From assembly GCA_002320245.1 (NCBI GenBank), contig DCKD01000003.1:17360-57929 (forward strand): a DNA stretch of 40,570 nucleotides, in the 5' to 3' direction. How positions within the stretch are numbered: the first letter of the stretch is position 1; the number at the start of each line of letters is the position of its first letter. Origin of the DNA: Lachnospiraceae bacterium UBA1683. GTDB lineage: Bacteria; Bacillota; Clostridia; Lachnospirales; Lachnospiraceae. The notes under the pieces were generated by a model. The model was not told the DNA's origin. It did no database searches and saw only the letters and a program-made list of their open reading frames with translations. A program made the position numbers and the translations under genes. Below are positions 1 to 6,947 of this stretch, piece after piece.

Positions 1-68
1 TATTTAAATTTGTCTAATGCACCCTTTGCTTCTGGCACGGCTGCACGGTTAGATGAACGACTTGCCAT
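1..68 (-). CDS. Alpha/beta-type small acid-soluble spore protein, N-terminal part only
   Basis: The gene runs off the window edge; only the first 22 codons are visible. They read MASRSSNRAAVPEAKGALDK and onward, the usual N-terminus of alpha/beta-type SASPs, which coat and protect DNA in the forespore and are degraded at germination. A strong ribosome site (GGAGGAAAC) precedes the ATG at 68. A sigma-G-like promoter lies about 90 bp upstream, which fits forespore expression. The rest of the protein, including the main germination-protease site and the DNA-binding helix, is outside the window. The family call rests on a short but very characteristic stretch. Confidence 0.88.
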   Translation of the reverse strand, partial: MASRSSNRAAVPEAKGALDKFK

Positions 69-156
69 TTGTGTTTCCTCCTTCTGCAACTTTTTGTAAC
101 CTTTTCTTGTTACATTTTTCGTCTTTGTTTTGTAACTTGATTGCTTGTTACATCCA

Positions 157-185
157 TAGTATGTGAAGGATTCAAACTTTTACAC
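157..185 (-). promoter_or_regulatory. Candidate sigma-G promoter for the SASP gene
   Basis: On the minus strand, GTGTA (185-181) is followed after 17 bp by CATACTA (163-157). CATACTA fits the forespore sigma-G -10 pattern exactly and GTGTA matches four of five positions of the usual -35. The position upstream of a SASP gene supports the reading. The predicted transcript would have a leader of about 80 nt. The rest of 69-264 shows no gene. Confidence 0.5.
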
Positions 186-264
186 TAGAAGTTCCTGCCT
201 GTTTTTACATTATTTTGAAATATAAATTTAACGCCTGTAGCTGCTGCTTGGAACCGCCGCAAAT

Positions 265-2325
265 TTATAACGTCTTCTCTAACATAACTTCCGAAATCAT
301 GCGGTCCAACGCATGTTTTAACGGCTGATGGACGTCTTTTGCAAGTCCGGGGTCATCTTCCAGCAATTTTCCCGCCGCCTCACCTGCACACTGAAGGATT
401 TTCGAATCCTGAAACACATCCCCAAGCCGGAAATCCAACAGTCCGCTCTGACGGATTCCGAACAAATCGCCCGGACCCCTCAGCCGCAAATCTTCCCCCG
501 CAATGAAAAAGCCGTCGTTGGAATGACTCAGAATGTCCAGACGTTCTTTCGTCTCCTTTGATTTTGATGCACTCATAAAGATACAGTAAGACTGATATTT
601 CCCGCGTCCCACGCGGCCGCGGAGCTGATGGAGCTGTGCCAGCCCAAACCGTTCCGCGTTTTCAATAAGCATGACTGTAGAGTTCGGTACATCAATCCCA
701 ACCTCAATTACGGTTGTTGATACAAGAATCTGAATTTCGTTTTTGGAAAATGCATCCATAATCTCATCTTTTTGTGACTGCTTCATCTTTCCGTGCAGGC
801 AGCAGACTTCAATTCCTTCCCCCATCACTTCGCGCAGGCTCTCCGTGTAGCCGGTAACATTTTCCGCCTCAAGGCTTTCACTTTCCTCGATCATCGGACA
901 GATAACATAACACTGCCTGCCTTCCTGAATCTGTTTCTTCATAAATTGGTATGCTGTATTTCGATATCCGGTATCCACGACACAATTTTTAATCGGAAGC
1001 CGGTTTTTCGGGAGTTCATCCATCACGGAGATATCGAGATCCCCGTATAGAATAATTGCCAGCGTACGCGGAATTGGTGTCGCACTCATTACAAGAATAT
1101 GCGGATGCTGTCCTTTTTCCGCCAGATTCTCACGCTGGCGGACTCCGAACCGATGCTGTTCATCCGTCACGACAAGCGCCAGATTTTTATACACTGCTTT
1201 TTCCTGAATGAGTGCATGAGTCCCTACAACTATCTGCACTTCTCCGGATGCGATTCTGCCGTAAGCCGCCCTTTTTTGTCCGGCACTCATAGAACCTGTC
1301 AGAATCTCCGCTGTCAATGGTACATGATATGTTTCTAACATGGTTCTTATATTTTCATAATGCTGCCTCGCCAATACTTCCGTCGGCGCCATCATCGCTG
1401 CCTGATATCCATTCAATCCGGCAAATATCATCGCAATCAACGCAACGATTGTCTTGCCGGAACCAACATCTCCCTGCACAAGCCGGGACATGACATGAAC
1501 GCCCGTCATGTCATGCCTGATATCCCGCCATGTCCGCTTTTGCGCGTTCGTCAAATCGAAGGGAAGATGCTGTAAGAAGGAATCCAGCTCCGGCTGTTCC
1601 CGGAAACAGTACTGATTCAGCATCCGGTCCTCATTCCCTTTCATCATACGGATGGAAAGGATGAACACTAGGAATTCTTCAAATACAAGACGTTCTCTTG
1701 CCCGATAAAACTCTTCTTTTTTTTCAGGAAAATGAATGCCCCGGATTGCCTGCGGATAAGAGATAAGACGATATCGCTCTTCCAGTTCTTCCGGAAGGAC
1801 TCCGTCGCCTGCATCTGCTGTATCGAGTACCTGATGTACCGCTTTTATGACCGCACTGTTCGTCATCCCTGTAGTTAATGGATAAATCGGCTGGAGGCTG
1901 TCTTGTTTTTCCGCGTATCTGGAGCTCGGATAGAAAATCTCCGGATGCTCCATCACAAGACCATCTTTCTTGCGGATGATTCGTCCGCGCAGTGTGATAA
2001 CACCGCCTTTCGACAGTGTGCTGCGCAAAAAAGGCATACGAAACCATACCACCTTTAATGTTCCCGTAATATCTTTTAAATATAACGTAGTGATTTGCAT
2101 TTTCGGATTTCCGCCAACCTGCACTCTCCCATAAATAGCTCCGGTCACGGTCATTGTCCGTCCCTCTTCCAATTCACTGATTGCCACCGGTTCTTCATAC
2201 ACATCATATCCGCGTGGAAAATACTGAATCAAATCACCGACTGTATAAATTCCGGCTTTCTGAAAAATCTTTTCTGTTTTCTCGCCAATCCCTTTAAGCG
2301 CACTGATTTTTGTGTGTACGTCCAT
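265..2325 (-). CDS. recG: ATP-dependent DNA helicase RecG
   Basis: RecG is a superfamily 2 helicase that remodels stalled replication forks and Holliday junctions. The 686-residue length is normal for the family. An N-terminal HhH-like segment (ALKGIGEKTEKIF) and OB-fold wedge domain (about residues 55-130) come first. The helicase motor follows, with Walker A GDVGSGKT near residue 288, the DEQHRFGV box characteristic of RecG, SATPIPRT, and a C-terminal helicase domain ending in GRVGRG. The ATG at 2325 follows GAGGTG by a good distance. A terminator-like hairpin lies just upstream, between recG and the fakA-like gene. The SASP gene follows downstream, but the sigma-G-like promoter suggests it is transcribed separately. 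Confidence 0.96.
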   Translation of the reverse strand: MDVHTKISALKGIGEKTEKIFQKAGIYTVGDLIQYFPRGYDVYEEPVAISELEEGRTMTVTGAIYGRVQVGGNPKMQITTLYLKDITGTLKVVWFRMPFLRSTLSKGGVITLRGRIIRKKDGLVMEHPEIFYPSSRYAEKQDSLQPIYPLTTGMTNSAVIKAVHQVLDTADAGDGVLPEELEERYRLISYPQAIRGIHFPEKKEEFYRARERLVFEEFLVFILSIRMMKGNEDRMLNQYCFREQPELDSFLQHLPFDLTNAQKRTWRDIRHDMTGVHVMSRLVQGDVGSGKTIVALIAMIFAGLNGYQAAMMAPTEVLARQHYENIRTMLETYHVPLTAEILTGSMSAGQKRAAYGRIASGEVQIVVGTHALIQEKAVYKNLALVVTDEQHRFGVRQRENLAEKGQHPHILVMSATPIPRTLAIILYGDLDISVMDELPKNRLPIKNCVVDTGYRNTAYQFMKKQIQEGRQCYVICPMIEESESLEAENVTGYTESLREVMGEGIEVCCLHGKMKQSQKDEIMDAFSKNEIQILVSTTVIEVGIDVPNSTVMLIENAERFGLAQLHQLRGRVGRGKYQSYCIFMSASKSKETKERLDILSHSNDGFFIAGEDLRLRGPGDLFGIRQSGLLDFRLGDVFQDSKILQCAGEAAGKLLEDDPGLAKDVHQPLKHALDRMISEVMLEKTL

Positions 2326-2340
2326 TCTGTCACCTCGTAT

Positions 2341-2379
2341 AAAAAGAATCAGCCTCCCAATATTACGGAAAGCTGATTC
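2341..2379 (-). terminator. Rho-independent terminator after the fakA-like gene, in the recG leader
   Basis: Read on the minus strand, GAATCAGC (2379-2372) pairs perfectly with GCTGATTC (2353-2346) across an 18-nt loop, followed by five U residues. It ends only 15 bp upstream of the recG ATG, so it either ends the fakA transcript or limits read-through into recG. Confidence 0.7.
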
Positions 2380-2441
2380 GCCCGTTACTTCTCTTCATGT
2401 TTCCAGTACCGCATAAACAAAATCTACGGATACTGTATTCG

Positions 2442-4094
2442 TCACTCAACAGACATCACATAGTAATAAATCGGCTGTCCGCCGCAGTGCAAATCTACAT
2501 CTGCCTCCGGATACATCTCCTCGATTTCTGCCGCAAGTCTTTCTGCTTCTTCTTCCTGAATATCTTCCCCGTAGTACAGTGTAATCAATTCACTGTCTTC
2601 ATCTGCCATCAGGGCAAGCATCTCTTTCGTGGTCTTCTCCACAGATTGCCCGACCGCCAGAATTCCGGTATCACCGATTCCCATGATATCTCCCTCATGA
2701 ATTTCTTTATCGTCAATATGTGTATCACGCACAGCATAAGTCACCTGCCCGGTCTTCACGTTCTTGATTTCCTCATTCATGGTTTCTTCATTGGTCTTTA
2801 CATCTTCATCCGGCATATAATTGATTACTGCCGTAATTCCCTGCGGTACCGTCTTCGTAGGGATAACAATGATATCTTTATCATCTGTCAGCGCCTGCGC
2901 CTGATTTGCCGCAAGAATAATATTCTTATTATTCGGCAGAATGAAAATATGGTCGGCATTTACCTGCCCGATTGCGTTGAGCATATCCTCTGTGCTTGGA
3001 TTCATAGTCTGTCCGCCTTCGATGATATAGTCAATGCCAAGTTCACGGAAAATTTCGTTCATCCCTTCACCAATGGAAACAGCAATGAACCCAACCGGTT
3101 TCCGGGGTTCTTTCTTTGCCTGCTCTTCTGCCAGTTTCTCCGCATCCCGGATTAACTTCTCCTGATGCTCCTCGCGCATATTATCAATCTTCATGCGGGA
3201 AAGCTGTCCGAAAGTCAGCGCTTTCTGGATTGCAAGCCCGGGATCATTCGTATGGACGTGCACTTTCACAATATCATCATCCGCCACGCACACAATCGAA
3301 TCCCCGATTGATTCCAGATAGCGCTTGAATTCATGCTCATCCTTTTCTGTAAATGCCTTTTCTGTCATAATGATAAACTCAGTACAGTACCCGAACTTAA
3401 TATCTGCCTGTGCCTGCGCGCCCGGTTTTACCATAGTTGTGCCTGCACTGGACTCGATTGCACTGTAATCAATCTCTTTTCCAAGAAATGCATCATATGC
3501 GCCATTGAGCACCTCCAGAAGTCCCTGTCCGCCGGAATCCACAACCCCGGCTTCTTTCAATACCGGCAGCATATCCGGTGTTCTGGAAAGAACCTCTTTT
3601 GCAAACGAAATGACCTCCGGAATAAATGTGGACAAATCGTCTGTTGTCTCCGCCATCTCTCTTGCCTTTTCCGCAGCCCCCTTTGCAACAGTCAGAATGG
3701 TGCCTTCCTTCGGTTTCATGACTGCTTTATAAGCCGTTGCGGTCGCACGCTCACAGGCGGCGGCAAGAACCTGTACATCAATCTCTTTATGTCCGCGGAT
3801 TTCTTTTGTAAATCCACGGAGCAACTGAGACAGGATGACTCCTGAGTTTCCCCTGGCGCCACGCAGGGAGCCGGAAGAGATTGCCTTGGAAACAGTCTGC
3901 ATATCCGGTCTGTCCAGACCGCGTACTTCTTTTGCAGCAGACATAATGGTCAGCGTCATATTCGTTCCTGTATCCCCATCCGGAACCGGAAACACATTCA
4001 GTTCATTAATAAATTCTTTTTTTGCCTCCAGATTTGCTGCTCCTGCAAGAAACATTTTAGTAAGCAGCTCTGCGTTTATCGTATTTGTTGCCAC
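2442..4094 (-). CDS. fakA: DAK/DhaL-domain protein, FakA (YloV)-like fatty acid kinase subunit
   Basis: The 550 residues match the YloV/FakA family. In Gram-positive bacteria FakA phosphorylates fatty acids bound to a FakB (DegV-family) partner, feeding phospholipid synthesis. The N-terminal DhaL nucleotide-binding domain is clear: ELNVFPVPDGDTGTNMTLT, with metal-binding Asp39 and Asp41. The middle and C-terminal domains (about 220-550) are of the DegV-like type usual for the family. Translation starts at a GTG codon (4094) preceded by AAGGAGG with a 10-nt spacer. An Asp23-family gene lies 14 bp upstream, the conserved yloU-yloV order. No FakB gene is in the window, so the substrate is inferred from the family. 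Confidence 0.85.
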   Translation of the reverse strand: MATNTINAELLTKMFLAGAANLEAKKEFINELNVFPVPDGDTGTNMTLTIMSAAKEVRGLDRPDMQTVSKAISSGSLRGARGNSGVILSQLLRGFTKEIRGHKEIDVQVLAAACERATATAYKAVMKPKEGTILTVAKGAAEKAREMAETTDDLSTFIPEVISFAKEVLSRTPDMLPVLKEAGVVDSGGQGLLEVLNGAYDAFLGKEIDYSAIESSAGTTMVKPGAQAQADIKFGYCTEFIIMTEKAFTEKDEHEFKRYLESIGDSIVCVADDDIVKVHVHTNDPGLAIQKALTFGQLSRMKIDNMREEHQEKLIRDAEKLAEEQAKKEPRKPVGFIAVSIGEGMNEIFRELGIDYIIEGGQTMNPSTEDMLNAIGQVNADHIFILPNNKNIILAANQAQALTDDKDIIVIPTKTVPQGITAVINYMPDEDVKTNEETMNEEIKNVKTGQVTYAVRDTHIDDKEIHEGDIMGIGDTGILAVGQSVEKTTKEMLALMADEDSELITLYYGEDIQEEEAERLAAEIEEMYPEADVDLHCGGQPIYYYVMSVE

Positions 4095-4108
4095 GACAAG
4101 TATCCTCC

Positions 4109-4468
4109 TTAATCAATCACTCTGACACCCTCAACGAAGATGTTAATTTTATCGACCGTCATACCAGTAAATTCCTCAACCTTATATTTAACATTGTTCA
4201 TCAGGTTATCAGAAACCGAAAGAATATTTACACCGTATGCAACAATCACGTGAAAATTCAGCGTAATGCTGTTCTCATCTGAAATTTCAATCTGAATTCC
4301 ATGTGTCAGGCTTTCCCGTTTTAATAATTTTACAAGACCATCTTTCATATTAACGGCTGCCATCCCGACAATTCCGAAACACTCAACCGCAACGGAACCT
4401 GCATACTTCGCAATTACATCCGGGCTGATTGTAATGATTCCCAGATCTGTACTCATACTACCTTTCAT
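4109..4468 (-). CDS. Asp23/Gls24 family envelope stress protein (YloU-like)
   Basis: This 119-residue protein (MKGSMSTDLGIITISPDVIAK...) has the Asp23/Gls24 fold pattern: ITISPDVIAKYAGSVAVECFGIVGMA near the N-terminus and a later FHVIVAYGVNI...LMNNVKYKVEEFTGM segment. Family members are abundant cytoplasmic proteins linked to the cell envelope and alkaline stress; the exact role is unsettled. I chose the ATG at 4468 because GGAGG lies 8 nt upstream. An in-frame start 16 codons earlier gives an unlikely extension (IKYRFEIHLKSEVYR) that would bury this ribosome site. It is first in a two-gene operon with the fakA-like gene, driven by a good sigma-A promoter. Confidence 0.88.
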   Translation of the reverse strand: MKGSMSTDLGIITISPDVIAKYAGSVAVECFGIVGMAAVNMKDGLVKLLKRESLTHGIQIEISDENSITLNFHVIVAYGVNILSVSDNLMNNVKYKVEEFTGMTVDKINIFVEGVRVID

Positions 4469-4528
4469 TCTATATACCTCCGATTTCAAATGGATTTCAA
4501 ACCTATACTTTATCATACAGACATGATT

Positions 4529-4557
4529 ATTCTAGCATGAAAATGTAATTCTGTGAA
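4529..4557 (-). promoter_or_regulatory. Sigma-A promoter of the asp23-fakA operon
   Basis: On the minus strand, TTCACA (4557-4552) and TAGAAT (4534-4529) are separated by 17 bp, each one base from consensus. The distance to the Asp23 ATG is about 60 bp. It is divergent from the rpmB promoter 50 bp away. Confidence 0.75.
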
Positions 4558-4607
4558 CCACAATTCGCGAAAAATAAAAAATAACTTCCAGTAATTGCAA
4601 AAAATAC

Positions 4608-4636
4608 TTGCATTGTGCTCTCCTTTCTGCTAGAAT
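4608..4636 (+). promoter_or_regulatory. Sigma-A promoter of rpmB
   Basis: TTGCAT (4608-4613) and TAGAAT (4631-4636) are 17 bp apart, about 55 bp before the rpmB start. The two divergent promoters share a roughly 50-bp intergenic core. Confidence 0.8.
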
Positions 4637-4692
4637 ATCATTGTTGTGAGTCCATAACAAGGACTATTTCAGATTGTTAGGAGGTGTTTGTG

Positions 4693-4878
4693 ATGGCTAA
4701 ATGTGCTATTTGTGAAAAGGGTGCCCACTTCGGAAACAACGTAAGTCACTCTCATAGAAAATCACCAAAAATGTGGAAATCAAACGTGAAGTCCGTTAGA
4801 GTTAAAACAGAAGGCGGAGCTCAGAAAATGTATGTATGTACATCTTGCCTGAAGTCAGGACGCGTTGAACGTGCTTAA
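4693..4878 (+). CDS. rpmB: 50S ribosomal protein L28
   Basis: The 61 residues MAKCAICEKGAHFGNNVSHS... are a typical bacterial L28. This is the zinc-binding form: CxxC near the N-terminus (C4, C7) and CTSC near the C-terminus form a zinc ribbon. Some bacteria use a cysteine-free paralog under zinc limitation. The start is the ATG at 4693, after AGGAGG with an 8-nt spacer; an in-frame GTG three codons upstream lies inside the ribosome site. The gene is monocistronic, with its own promoter and terminator, and is one of only two plus-strand genes here. Confidence 0.96.
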   Translation: MAKCAICEKGAHFGNNVSHSHRKSPKMWKSNVKSVRVKTEGGAQKMYVCTSCLKSGRVERA

Positions 4879-4939
4879 TAAAAAGTACAGCCGAATAAAG
4901 CGAATTGTAAATGACCGCTTTACAGACACGGAAATTTAA

Positions 4940-4977
4940 AAGACTCGGTATTCTTTATGAATATCGGGTCTTTTTCT
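4940..4977 (+). terminator. Terminator of rpmB, probably bidirectional
   Basis: AAGACTCGGTATTC (4940-4953) pairs with GAATATCGGGTCTT (4959-4972) over 14 bp including two G-U pairs, with a 5-nt loop and a T run. On the opposite strand it is followed by TTTT, so it can also end the gerW-side transcript. Confidence 0.85.
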
Positions 4978-5005
4978 TGCTCTTTTTTCCTTCCTTTTCA
5001 TTTCC

Positions 5006-5146
5006 CTATTTGCAGAACAGCAGGTATCCTGCTGCGATACATCCGATAAATAAAATGATTCTCAAAAATGACGTTGCCGGAATCATAAGAAGAATCAGCA
5101 TTCCAACCGAAATGCACAACAGGGCAAAACCAATCAGCCTTTTCAT
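5006..5146 (-). CDS. 46-residue two-helix membrane peptide, function unknown
   Basis: This short frame reads MKRLIGFALLCISVGMLILL, then a brief MIPATSF loop, then RIILFIGCIAAGYLLFCK. It contains two hydrophobic helices and a basic residue at each end, so it is predicted to be a small inner-membrane protein. GGGAG lies 5 nt before the ATG at 5146. It sits 57 bp after the gerW-like gene and before the convergent rpmB terminator, so it is probably the last gene of that transcript. I do not recognise a named family. Support comes from the ribosome site, clean hydrophobic composition and position; the small size leaves some doubt. Confidence 0.65.
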   Translation of the reverse strand: MKRLIGFALLCISVGMLILLMIPATSFLRIILFIGCIAAGYLLFCK

Positions 5147-5203
5147 GCACACTCCCATCTGTACGGTTTCAGATTGTTATATATTATGCATGACTCTTCA
5201 AAA

Positions 5204-5602
5204 TCATTCTAAATCGTTCGCATCATCCAGTACATCTGCGATATCCTCTTCTGTCACTTTATCCTCTTTTCTCGTTGTGAACTTATCCAGAATATCCGGT
5301 ACCATATCCAGCAGTTTTGTGACGGTATCCTGATTCTTAATATTCACAAGACGTGTAGTTCCGTCTTTGATGACGAGAACCGCGCTCGGCGTCACCTTCC
5401 CGCCAATTCCTCCCATTCCTTTTTCTTTCTTTTCCCCTTCAAAAGCTCCCGCTCCCAGTCCGAAAGATACATCAATCAAAGGAAGAATCGTAATGCCGTC
5501 TGCATGAATCGCATCCCCTACTACCGTCTTCGAAGATACAACACCATCCATTCCTTTAAACAGTGCCTCTACCGTATTTTTAAAATTATTTGCTTCAGAC
5601 AT
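5204..5602 (-). CDS. Spore protein YtfJ/GerW family
   Basis: The 132 residues contain the GerW (YtfJ) pattern: VGDAIHADGITILPLIDVSFGLGAGAF, a glycine-rich GMGGIGGKVTPSAVLVI segment, and an acidic C-terminal tail. In Bacillus subtilis GerW is needed for efficient germination; clostridial homologs are common in sporulating species. I use the ATG at 5602 (MSEANNF) because GGAGG lies about 8 nt upstream; an upstream in-frame ATG (MIKEETA) overlaps the end of the DUF2953 gene and covers the ribosome site. The neighbouring DUF2953 gene is its usual partner, and the two are probably cotranscribed. Confidence 0.88.
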   Translation of the reverse strand: MSEANNFKNTVEALFKGMDGVVSSKTVVGDAIHADGITILPLIDVSFGLGAGAFEGEKKEKGMGGIGGKVTPSAVLVIKDGTTRLVNIKNQDTVTKLLDMVPDILDKFTTRKEDKVTEEDIADVLDDANDLE

Positions 5603-5615
5603 TGCCGTTTCCTCC

Positions 5616-6587
5616 TTAATCAAAACTAAATTTCTTTATATGGCGAACCGTTGCCCGCACTTCTTTGCTGCATAACAGATTGAAAGCTGCTGCAGCTGCA
5701 ATCCAAAACTGTAATCTTCCTTTGAGGAACATATTTCCTTCCAGAACCTTCTGTTCAAAATCCGGTTCAATTTCTGCATGTTCACCGAATATCGGATATA
5801 ACATACTGATTCCTGCCAGCAGGATTCCTGTATGGGACGGATTCCCGAACCCAAAATGCACGTTTATGCGGAATTCCTTCGGCTTCATCCGTCTTAGAAA
5901 CTTTTGGAATTGTTCTAATAACTTGAAAAACGCCGCTTTGTGTATCTCATCTGTGATAAACGCGGTCAGGATTTCTTTTTTCCTTAATAATGCTTTTATC
6001 TTATCACAAAACGTTTGAAATGTACACGTTATCCTCTGGAACCGCATGGAGAGTTTATCCGTACAGGTATCTTCCGGAATTTTTTCTGAGCCTGACGCCC
6101 CGGCTGTATGTCCCCCGGATTCCGCCGCCGTGCACTTTCCGGTACGCTTTCCGGACTCCGCCGCCGTGCACTTTCCGGTATGTTCCCCGAATTCCCTGGC
6201 TGTGCACTTTTCAGGACATTCTTTGGACTCTTCTGCCGTACGCCCTCCGGACGAGGTATCCTTCACCGGTAATCTTTGCTTCTGCTCATCGGGTTTTTCC
6301 GCAACGGATTCTTTCTCTTCTCCTTTCTTCCCAAACCGTTTCCAACCGATACTCATTTCCCATGCCAGTGCCTCGTTTTCATACTGCACGCTTCCCCGAA
6401 TCAGGTGCAGCAGGAATGAAAATCTGGCATTGATTTGCAGACTTTCCAGACTTCCCCCGCAGCTCCCGCTCACAAAGTAACGCAGCGGCGTCAGGAGCAT
6501 CACACAGACAAGCAATACAAAAAGAGCGAGTATTGCAAGTAAAATCCACCCTATTATTTTTAAAACAAACAGGAGTATATGCACCAT
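5616..6587 (-). CDS. DUF2953 domain membrane protein with an internal repeat region
   Basis: This 323-residue protein starts with a long hydrophobic helix (about residues 5-30). It ends with the DUF2953 signature INVHFGFGNPSHTGILLAGISMLYPIF and a hydrophobic C-terminal stretch. DUF2953 proteins usually adjoin ytfJ/gerW in spore formers, as here, so a sporulation or envelope role is likely but unproven. The middle (about 88-170) is low complexity and cysteine bearing, built from 12-residue units such as GKCTAAESGKRT. In DNA this is a 36-bp repeat at about 6099-6250. It is probably a flexible linker between the membrane anchor and the conserved domain. It lies 3 bp after the 114-residue gene upstream. 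Confidence 0.82.
   Translation of the reverse strand: MVHILLFVLKIIGWILLAILALFVLLVCVMLLTPLRYFVSGSCGGSLESLQINARFSFLLHLIRGSVQYENEALAWEMSIGWKRFGKKGEEKESVAEKPDEQKQRLPVKDTSSGGRTAEESKECPEKCTAREFGEHTGKCTAAESGKRTGKCTAAESGGHTAGASGSEKIPEDTCTDKLSMRFQRITCTFQTFCDKIKALLRKKEILTAFITDEIHKAAFFKLLEQFQKFLRRMKPKEFRINVHFGFGNPSHTGILLAGISMLYPIFGEHAEIEPDFEQKVLEGNMFLKGRLQFWIAAAAAFNLLCSKEVRATVRHIKKFSFD
6099..6250. repeat. 36-bp tandem repeat inside the DUF2953 gene
   Basis: Units begin at 6121, 6157 and 6193, with partial copies before and after. The first two units share their first 24 bases exactly and the third has drifted. Because 36 is a multiple of three, each unit adds 12 residues without shifting frame. Confidence 0.8.
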
Positions 6588-6590
6588 CTT

Positions 6591-6935
6591 CTATCCTCTG
6601 CTTTCCTCAAATAACAGTTGCTTTTCCAAAATAAAACGACGGATATCCGTGCCGCCTGTGTCAGCCAGCACCTGCCGGAGAATCCGCTCTACAAGTTCCA
6701 CCGCGGACTCATAACTTTCCGCGAGCCCTACGACGAATATCTCGTCATTATCATATACATACTGCCGCAGCAGAATGGCAGGAAAAAATTCCAGATGATT
6801 CTGCTCTCCCTGCGCGAGTGTAAGTATATAAACGGAAGGTGCCAGCCTGCGCTCCATCAGTTTTGAGATGACTTTATTCCGTTTCCTCTCCAATGAGGTG
6901 CTTACATACAAATTACAATAACATTTTATACGCAT
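6591..6935 (-). CDS. Conserved-looking protein of unknown function, 114 residues
   Basis: The sequence (MRIKCYCNLYVSTSLERKRNKVISKLMERR...) has alternating beta and alpha character and no signal peptide or membrane helix, so it is probably cytoplasmic. I do not recognise the family. A strand-rich first half (LAPSVYILTLAQGEQNHLEFFPAILL) is followed by a helix (SYESAVELVERILRQVLADTG) and an acidic end. An AGGAAAG site precedes the ATG at 6935. It lies 12 bp after the class B PBP gene and 3 bp before the DUF2953 gene, so it is almost certainly cotranscribed with them. That suggests an envelope or sporulation link, which is context only. Confidence 0.75.
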   Translation of the reverse strand: MRIKCYCNLYVSTSLERKRNKVISKLMERRLAPSVYILTLAQGEQNHLEFFPAILLRQYVYDNDEIFVVGLAESYESAVELVERILRQVLADTGGTDIRRFILEKQLLFEESRG

Positions 6936-6947
6936 CCCGCATCTTTC

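Noticed and set aside
2397..3155. A 252-codon plus-strand frame
   Set aside because: It is antisense to the fakA-like gene and rich in His, Ile and Phe in the manner of shadow frames; no recognisable motif or ribosome site.
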